From: UBA4615 sp035628395
GTDB taxonomy: Bacteria; Pseudomonadota; Gammaproteobacteria; Burkholderiales; Burkholderiaceae_E
Assembly (NCBI GenBank): GCA_035628395.1
Contig: DASPJX010000325.1
Location: forward strand, 1-19,236
Length of the DNA: 19,236 bases
Direction of reading: 5' to 3'
In this document: piece by piece, positions 14,769-19,236 of the stretch
Numbering within the stretch: position 1 is the first letter of the stretch
Layout: every line of letters starts with the position of its first letter
The notes under the pieces: generated by a model
The model's database searches: none
What the model was told of the DNA's origin: nothing
Seen by the model: the letters and a program-made list of their open reading frames with translations, nothing else
Made by a program: the position numbers and the translations under genes

Positions 14769-15683
14769 TCAGCCGAGGCCGGGCGAGGAGACCGGCGCGC
14801 CGTCGGGTCCGATCGCGAGCCAGGGCAGCCCGGTGCGCTCGAGGTAGTCGATCGCCGCGGCCTCGAGCAGCATCGCGACGGTGGTGTAGCCGCCCGCGGC
14901 CACCGCGACCGGCGCCACCACCGTGACCGAGCGCCAGTGCCGCACGCTGCGCCCGGTGCGCGGGTCGAGCACGTGGCAGTGGCGCACGCCGTCGCGCTCG
15001 ACGAAGCGCTCGTAGTCGCCGCTGGTGCAGACCGCGCCGTCGGCGACGTCGATCGCGGCGACGACCGCGTCGGGCTCGCGCGGATGGCGAATCGCGACCG
15101 ACCAGGGCGTGCCGTCGGCCCGCGGGCCGATCGCCCGGATGTCGCCGCCGAGGTCGACGAAGCCGTGGCGCGCGCCCGCGGCGCGCAGCGCCTCGGCGGC
15201 GCGGTCGGCCGCGTACTCCTTGCCGAAGCCGCCGAAGTCGAGCTCCATCCCGGCGCGCGGCAGGCGCACGCGGTCGCCGTCGCGCTCGACCGACGGCCAG
15301 TCGATCAGCGGGCGCAGCGCGGCGAGCGCGGCCTCGTCGGGCACCGTGCCGCGGCCGAAGTCCCACGCCCGGCGCAGCACGCCCGAGGTCGCGTCGAAGC
15401 GCCCGCCGCTGTCGCGCCAGAGCGCGTCGGCGTAGCCGAGCAGCGCCCGCGTCTCGGGGTCGACCGCGACCGGCGCGCCGCCGGCCGCGCGGTTGATCGC
15501 CGAGACCACGCTGTCGCCGCGGTAGCGCGAGTACTTGGCCTCGATGCGTCGGACCTCGTCGATCGCGGCGCGCGACCACGCGCGCGCGGCGGCCTCGTCG
15601 GGCGCGCCGTCGATGCGCACCTCGCAGCGGCTGCCCATCGCCTCGAACGGGATGCTCGCGGACACGTCCATCGCGGCGAGCAT
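14769..15683 (-). CDS. ApbE-like FAD:protein FMN transferase, DUF3570-associated variant
   Basis: A 304-residue homologue of ApbE, which transfers FMN from FAD onto Ser/Thr of target proteins in the periplasm. Family blocks are present: AMGSRCEVRI near the N-terminus, YSRYRGDSVVSAINRAAGG, SGGRFDATSGVLRRAWDFG, LDFGGFGKEYAADRA, FVDLGGDIRAIG, TSGDYERF and HVLDPRTGRSV. In the C-terminal metal motif, usually ADALATA, the sequence reads AGGYTTVA (residues 263-270). The Asp is therefore Gly264, while Thr268 is kept. No lipobox or clear signal peptide is seen, so its location is uncertain. It follows the DUF3570 gene by 7 bases and is the last gene of the module. The neighbouring barrel has a candidate flavinylation motif. 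Family membership is sure; retained activity is not. Confidence 0.9.
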   Translation of the reverse strand: MLAAMDVSASIPFEAMGSRCEVRIDGAPDEAAARAWSRAAIDEVRRIEAKYSRYRGDSVVSAINRAAGGAPVAVDPETRALLGYADALWRDSGGRFDATSGVLRRAWDFGRGTVPDEAALAALRPLIDWPSVERDGDRVRLPRAGMELDFGGFGKEYAADRAAEALRAAGARHGFVDLGGDIRAIGPRADGTPWSVAIRHPREPDAVVAAIDVADGAVCTSGDYERFVERDGVRHCHVLDPRTGRSVRHWRSVTVVAPVAVAAGGYTTVAMLLEAAAIDYLERTGLPWLAIGPDGAPVSSPGLG

Positions 15684-15690
15684 CGCCGCC

Positions 15691-16827
15691 TCAGAACAGG
15701 CGCGTCAATCCCAGCTGCAGGCTCGTCGCGCGCAGCGGCGCGAGGCCCGGGCTGCCCGAGCCGCCGAGCCGCCAGCCGGCGCGCTGCTCGTACAGGTCCA
15801 CGCGCACGTCGACCGCGGTCGATCGGTCGATCCACTTCGCGACCCGCAGCCCGAGCGTCGCCGCGCCGAACGCGGACAGCCGCGCGTCGGGCGAGCGCAC
15901 GCCGAGCGGGTTCGCGAGGAAGCCCGGCGGGAACGGCTCGCCGAGCGCCGGGTCGTAGACCGGATCGAAGTAGAAGCCCGCGGCCGACTGCGTGTAGTAG
16001 CGCAGCGACGGCGCGACGCTCCAGCCGCCCGGCAGCGGCTGCACCCACTCGGCGGTCAGCGCGTGCGACTGCACGTCCCAGCTGTCGACGTGGCCGCGCC
16101 AGCCGAGCCGCATCGTCCCGCCGAGCGGCTCGACGAAGCGGTTCCAGCGCACCCACAGCGCGGTCTGGTCGCGCTCGCGCGGCCGGACGTCGGGCACCTT
16201 GTACGGATCGGAGAAGTAGCCCTCGCCGCGCGCGTGCGTCAGGTTGACCTGCAGCACGTCGACGGCGGTCAGCACCCGCGTGATGCCGATCAGCACGTCG
16301 AGCGTGCGCCGGCGCTCGTTGATCACCGCGCGGTTCACCGGATCGATCCGGTCGTCGGCGCGGCCCAGCCCGAACGCCCAGGTCGTGTCGCGGTCCTCGG
16401 TCGCCCAGGTGGCGAGCAGGCTGCCCGCGCGCGAGCGGTAGTCGTTCTCGCTCGAGGCGACCGCGCCGGCGGTGAGCGTCGCGCGCTCCCAGTGGTGGGT
16501 GACCCGCAGGTCGCCGGCGCGTCGCCGCTCGGACAGCCGCGACGCGCCCGACACCGCCGAGTGCCAGCGCGGCGAGGCGCCGGAGACGGTGTCCTGCAGC
16601 GCGACCGCGTCGATCGTCCAGCGGCCGGCGACGGGCAGCTTCAGGCCGATCGACGGCGAGTCGACCCGGATCCGGTCGAAGCCGGGCTGTCCGTCGCGGT
16701 AGTGCAGCCAGCGCACGTCGAGCTGCGCGCGCTCGGGCGGGCCGCTCGCCTCGGCGGGCGGGGCGACGCCGGGCAGCGCGAGCGCGGCGGCGAGCAGGGC
16801 GGGGCGGGCGCGAGCGGGGATCGGCAT
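15691..16827 (-). CDS. DUF3570 outer-membrane beta-barrel protein
   Basis: A 378-residue predicted barrel. After a signal peptide ending near PAEASG there are alternating amphipathic strands throughout, many Arg/Trp/Tyr residues and a C-terminal strand ending in SLQLGLTRLF, with the terminal Phe typical of BAM substrates. I recognise it as DUF3570 from its place between a DUF4266 lipoprotein and ApbE and from blocks such as LQDTVSGASPRW, RRRTLDVLIGITRVL and HARGEGYFSDPYK. Two SGAS motifs lie at residues 82-85 and 93-96; the first reads DTVSGAS, which fits the ApbE target pattern DxxSGA(S/T). Its function is unknown. If flavinylated, it would put a covalent flavin in the outer membrane. It follows the DUF4266 gene by 25 bases. 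Confidence 0.85.
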   Translation of the reverse strand: MPIPARARPALLAAALALPGVAPPAEASGPPERAQLDVRWLHYRDGQPGFDRIRVDSPSIGLKLPVAGRWTIDAVALQDTVSGASPRWHSAVSGASRLSERRRAGDLRVTHHWERATLTAGAVASSENDYRSRAGSLLATWATEDRDTTWAFGLGRADDRIDPVNRAVINERRRTLDVLIGITRVLTAVDVLQVNLTHARGEGYFSDPYKVPDVRPRERDQTALWVRWNRFVEPLGGTMRLGWRGHVDSWDVQSHALTAEWVQPLPGGWSVAPSLRYYTQSAAGFYFDPVYDPALGEPFPPGFLANPLGVRSPDARLSAFGAATLGLRVAKWIDRSTAVDVRVDLYEQRAGWRLGGSGSPGLAPLRATSLQLGLTRLF

Positions 16828-16852
16828 CGGGGCGCGTCGGGTCTCGGGGCGT

Positions 16853-17071
16853 TCAGTTGCAGCCGCAGCCGCCGCCGCCGACGCCGAGCCCGCCCGGAGC
16901 CGCCTCGCGGCTGCCGTAGACGGACGCGGCGTTGCGCGCGTCGAGCGAGCCGGCGTCGAACGCCATCTCGGGGCGGGCGAGGTCGCCCTTCTGCCAGGGC
17001 TCGACGCGCGGCAGCGACGCGCAGCCGGCGAGCGCCGAGACGAGCGCGAGGACGAGGAGCGGACGGGTCAT
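16853..17071 (-). CDS. DUF4266 small lipoprotein with C-terminal CGC-N tail
   Basis: A 72-residue lipoprotein. The signal peptide ends at lipobox LAGC (Cys17). The short mature part has EPWQKGDLARPEM, typical of DUF4266, and ends in Gly-rich GVGGGGCGCN, with Cys69 and Cys71 separated by one Gly. ATG at 17071 is preferred because GAGG lies about 9 bases upstream. The alternative ATG at 17086 overlaps the thioredoxin stop (ATGA) and would add five residues. No biochemical function is established for this family. The CGC tail could be a redox-active dithiol or a metal site, and the gene's position beside a TlpA-like thioredoxin favours a redox role. This is inference. The mature protein is too small to be an enzyme and may act as an adaptor or substrate within the module. 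Confidence 0.88.
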   Translation of the reverse strand: MTRPLLVLALVSALAGCASLPRVEPWQKGDLARPEMAFDAGSLDARNAASVYGSREAAPGGLGVGGGGCGCN

Positions 17072-17082
17072 CGGGACGGGCC

Positions 17083-17613
17083 TCATCGGCGGGCGAGCGC
17101 GTCGCGGATCCGCGCCTCGAGCGCGTCGGCGTCGCCGTCGCGGAAGCCCGCGTGGACGGAGAGCACGCGCCCGTCGGCGCCCACCAGCACCGAGCTCGGC
17201 ATCGCGCGGATCGCGAAGCGGCGGGCGGCCTCGCCGGCCGGATCCCAGGCGACGCGGAAGCTCGCCGGCGTCTCGGCGAGGAAGCGGCGCGCGTCGGCGC
17301 CGCGCGCGTCGACGTTGACCGCGAGCACGACGAGCCCCTGCGGGCCGTAGCGCTCGTGGAGCGCGTTCATCCAGGGGAACGAGCGCCGGCAGGGCGCGCA
17401 CCACGACGCCCAGAAGTCGAGCAGCACCACCTTGCCGCGCTGCGCGGCGAGCGCCAGCGCGCCGTCGTCGGTCGCGAGCTCGATCGCCGGCACCGGATCG
17501 CCGGCGACCGGCGCGGGGCGGTCGGTCGCGGCGGCACGGGCGGGGGGGGCGGGCGACGAGGCGGCGAGCACCGCCGCGACGAGCGCGGCGGCCGTGGATC
17601 GGGATCGGGGCAT
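17083..17613 (-). CDS. TlpA-like periplasmic thiol-disulfide oxidoreductase
   Basis: A 176-residue thioredoxin-fold protein. The Sec signal peptide (AALVAAVLAASSPAPPARA) is followed by a short linker and a TlpA/ResA-type domain with LLDFWASWCAPCRRSFPWMN. The active site is Cys72-Ala-Pro-Cys75, and the conserved cis-Pro is Pro139 in RAMPSSVLV. Such proteins reduce specific periplasmic disulfides, for example in cytochrome c or copper-site assembly. The ATG at 17613 is preferred for the signal peptide; an in-frame ATG at 17643 is possible. It is the first gene of the module that continues with DUF4266, DUF3570 and ApbE. The most obvious partner is the CGC tail of the DUF4266 lipoprotein encoded next. 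Confidence 0.92.
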   Translation of the reverse strand: MPRSRSTAAALVAAVLAASSPAPPARAAATDRPAPVAGDPVPAIELATDDGALALAAQRGKVVLLDFWASWCAPCRRSFPWMNALHERYGPQGLVVLAVNVDARGADARRFLAETPASFRVAWDPAGEAARRFAIRAMPSSVLVGADGRVLSVHAGFRDGDADALEARIRDALARR

Positions 17614-17664
17614 GCCCGGGCTCCGGCGACGGGACCGGCCCATTCTGGGTCGCCGTCCGCCGGG

Positions 17665-17711
17665 CGCGCCCGCGGGCGCGACGAGCGGTCGGGGCGCCGC
17701 GACGGGCGCCC
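17665..17711 (-). terminator. GC-rich hairpins between ruvA and the TlpA gene
   Basis: The 109-base gap after ruvA holds GGGCGCC arms around a 6-base loop (17692-17711) and a perfect 16-base palindrome CGCGCCCGCGGGCGCG (17665-17680). No T-tract follows. They may end or attenuate the ruvCA transcript, making the module a separate unit, but no clear promoter for the module was found here. Confidence 0.35.
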
Positions 17712-17722
17712 TCGACGCGCGG

Positions 17723-18304
17723 TCAGTTCCGCGCCAGCTGCTTCAGCGCGAGCTTGATGCCTTCGGACACGCCGGTGTCGGCGGGCACCTGCTTGACGGC
17801 GGCCGCCGCCTCGCGCTCGGAGTAGCCGAGCGACAGCAGCGCGCGCAGGATGTCGGCGCTGCGATCGGTGACCGACGCGTGGCCGCCGACGCCCTGCAGC
17901 TCGGGCGCGAGCTTGCCCTTCAGCTCGAGCAGCAGCCGCTCGGCGGTCTTCTTGCCGATGCCGGGCACCTTCACGAGCCGGCCGGTCTCCTGCATGGCGA
18001 CCGCCTGGATCAGGTCGCCCACCGACAGGCCCGACAGCACCGCGAGCCCGGTGCGCGGGCCGATGCCGGAGATGCGGATCAGCTCGCGGAACACCGAGCG
18101 CTCGGCCTCGGTCAGGAAGCCGTAGAGCAGCTGCGCGTCCTCGCGCACGACGAGGTGCGTGAGCAGCACGATGCGCTCGCCCGCCGCCGGCAGGTCGTAG
18201 AACGTGCTCATCGGCACGTCGACCTCGTAGCCGACGCCCTGCACGTCGACCAGCACCTGCGGCGGCACCTTGGCGACCAGCGTGCCGACGAGCCGCCCGA
18301 TCAC
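17723..18304 (-). CDS. ruvA: Holliday junction branch migration protein RuvA
   Basis: A 193-residue protein that binds four-way junctions as a tetramer and loads RuvB. The N-terminal OB-fold begins MIGRLVGTLV. The two helix-hairpin-helix motifs are LIRISGIGPRTGLAVLSGL and LVKVPGIGKKTAERLLLELK. The C-terminal three-helix domain that contacts RuvB includes ILRALLSLGYSEREAAAAV. The start is GTG at 18304, within a 4-base GTGA overlap with the ruvC stop, so translation is coupled to ruvC. Normal length and complete. Unlike the common arrangement, ruvB is not the next gene but lies about 3 kb downstream. Confidence 0.98.
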   Translation of the reverse strand: MIGRLVGTLVAKVPPQVLVDVQGVGYEVDVPMSTFYDLPAAGERIVLLTHLVVREDAQLLYGFLTEAERSVFRELIRISGIGPRTGLAVLSGLSVGDLIQAVAMQETGRLVKVPGIGKKTAERLLLELKGKLAPELQGVGGHASVTDRSADILRALLSLGYSEREAAAAVKQVPADTGVSEGIKLALKQLARN

Positions 18305-18972
18305 GACACGACCACCCGGCCGCGGCGCACGCGGATGCCGCGGCGCGAGAACGCGGACGCGGGCAGCTCGGGGCTCGCGGCGGTGCCCGCCTCGGCGGGC
18401 TGCACCGCCCGCGCGACGCCCGCGCTGCCGTTGCGCAGCCGCGGCGCGCGCACCTTGGAGGCCTGCGGCAGCGCCGCGGCGCCGGCGAGCAGCGCGTCGA
18501 CGAGCGCGCCGGCGTTCGCGTGGCAGGCCGCGCAGGCGAGCGCGTCGGCCGCGTCCTTGGTCGGCGTGCCCGGCAGCGACAGCAGCCGCACGACCATCGC
18601 CTGCACCTGCTCCTTGCTCGCGCGCCCGTAGCCGACCACCGACTGCTTGATCTGCATCGGCGTGTACTCGGCCACCGGCAGCCCCGCGGTGGCGAGCGCG
18701 CAGAGCGCCGCGCCGCGCGCCTGCCCGAGCAGCAGCGTCGAGTTGGGGTTCACGTTGACGAAGACCTTCTCGACCGCGGCGAAGCGCGGCCGGTACTCGG
18801 CGATCACCTCCTGCACCTGGCGGAAGATCACCGCGAGCCGCGCGGGCAGCTCGCCGTCGGGCACGCGGATCACGCCGCTCGCGACGTACGCGAGGCGACC
18901 GGACCCGGCGCGCTCGACGACGCCGAAGCCGGTCAGCCGCAGGCCGGGGTCGATGCCGAGGATGCGTTCCAT
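18301..18972 (-). CDS. ruvC: Holliday junction resolvase RuvC
   Basis: A 223-residue endonuclease that cuts Holliday junctions as a dimer. Catalytic acids are visible as Asp8 (GIDPG), Glu68 (AVEKVF), Asp140 and Asp143 (TKDAADALA), with spacing like E. coli RuvC. NVNPNSTLLLGQARG and QIKQSVVGYGRASKEQVQ are family blocks. The core ends near residue 172. About 50 further residues form a low-complexity and basic tail ending RRGIRVRRGRVVVS, longer than the E. coli protein. The ATG at 18972 lacks a Shine-Dalgarno and has TATCAT 7 bases upstream. It overlaps ruvA by 4 bases. Confidence 0.97.
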   Translation of the reverse strand: MERILGIDPGLRLTGFGVVERAGSGRLAYVASGVIRVPDGELPARLAVIFRQVQEVIAEYRPRFAAVEKVFVNVNPNSTLLLGQARGAALCALATAGLPVAEYTPMQIKQSVVGYGRASKEQVQAMVVRLLSLPGTPTKDAADALACAACHANAGALVDALLAGAAALPQASKVRAPRLRNGSAGVARAVQPAEAGTAASPELPASAFSRRGIRVRRGRVVVS

Positions 18973-18979
18973 CGCGGCG

Positions 18980-18985
18980 ATGATA
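18980..18985 (-). promoter_or_regulatory. TATCAT -10-like element directly before ruvC
   Basis: A -10-like hexamer on the minus strand lies 7 bases from the ruvC ATG in the 42-base gap after purH. The gap is otherwise nearly all G and C. It could start a ruvC-ruvA transcript with no leader. No -35 is seen. Confidence 0.4.
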
Positions 18986-19014
18986 CGCGGCGCGGAGGCC
19001 GCCCGCGCCCGCGG

Positions 19015-19236
19015 TCAGTGACGGAAATGCCGGATGCCGGTGAACACCATCGCGACCCCGCGCTCGTCGGCGGCGGCGATCACCTCGTCGTCGCGCACCG
19101 AGCCGCCAGGCTGGATCACCGCCGTGGCGCCGGCATCGACGACCACGTCGAGGCCGTCGCGGAACGGAAAGAACGCGTCGGAAGCGACCACCGAGCCGGC
19201 GAGCGACAGGCCGGCGTTCTGCGCCTTGATCGAGGC
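19015..19236 (-). CDS. purH: PurH C-terminus (AICAR transformylase/IMP cyclohydrolase), partial
   Basis: The last 73 residues of the bifunctional purine biosynthesis enzyme, cut by the window edge. The stretch contains SDAFFPFRDGLDVVVDAG, AVIQPGGSVRDDEVIAAADE and the characteristic end AMVFTGIRHFRH. These belong to the AICAR transformylase domain, which makes the last formylation step before IMP. The frame is open to the window end and the stop codon is at 19015-19017. It is followed by ruvC on the same strand, a neighbourhood common in betaproteobacteria. Confidence 0.97.
   Translation of the reverse strand, partial: ASIKAQNAGLSLAGSVVASDAFFPFRDGLDVVVDAGATAVIQPGGSVRDDEVIAAADERGVAMVFTGIRHFRH

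Noticed and set aside
15535..17757. Very long plus-strand open frame (about 740 codons) across the envelope module
   Set aside because: It is antisense to four genes with clear signal peptides and motifs. Its translation is biased Arg/Ala/Gly sequence, as expected of a shadow frame.

Overview
The window comes from a high-GC proteobacterium, most likely a betaproteobacterium of the Burkholderiales type. The evidence is the purH tail followed by ruvC-ruvA, then ruvB and ybgC-tolQRAB-pal-cpoB, all on the minus strand. Coding DNA is very GC-rich and GC3-biased. I cannot name the genus.

Region 1 (about 1-5960) looks like an accessory segment. It opens with a truncated tRNA 3' half (1-43) whose first 26 bases match the 3' part of the intact tRNA-Lys gene at its other end (5957-6032). 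Inside are an outer-membrane phospholipase A and a LysR regulator on the minus strand. Divergent from them is a plus-strand set: DoxX membrane protein, LigB/DODA-type dioxygenase, VOC protein, QorB-like quinone oxidoreductase and FMN-dependent reductase. Together these look like a regulated quinone/catechol or electrophile detoxification cassette. No integrase is present. By eye the GC content is lower than in the rest of the window.

Region 2 (about 5900-12870) starts with tRNA-Lys(UUU), which has a consensus promoter and a strong intrinsic terminator. Next come a YeeE/YedE sulfur transporter and the complete Tol-Pal cell-envelope system (cpoB, pal, tolB, tolA, tolR, tolQ, ybgC). Several genes are translationally coupled by 4-base overlaps.

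Region 3 (about 12900-19236) holds a rhomboid protease and ruvB, then a four-gene envelope module: TlpA-like thioredoxin, DUF4266 lipoprotein, DUF3570 outer-membrane barrel and an ApbE-like FMN transferase. Then come ruvA, ruvC and the 3' end of purH. The module separates ruvA from ruvB, which are usually adjacent.

The most interesting points concern this module. The DUF3570 barrel carries tandem SGAS motifs, the first in the context DTVSGAS, which resembles the ApbE flavinylation signature. The lipoprotein ends in a CGC-N tail that a thioredoxin could act on. The ApbE homologue lacks a canonical metal-ligand Asp. Separately, four genes (ruvC, ruvB, ybgC, tolB) each have a -10-like hexamer only 6-8 bases before the ATG and no Shine-Dalgarno, which suggests leaderless or near-leaderless transcripts.
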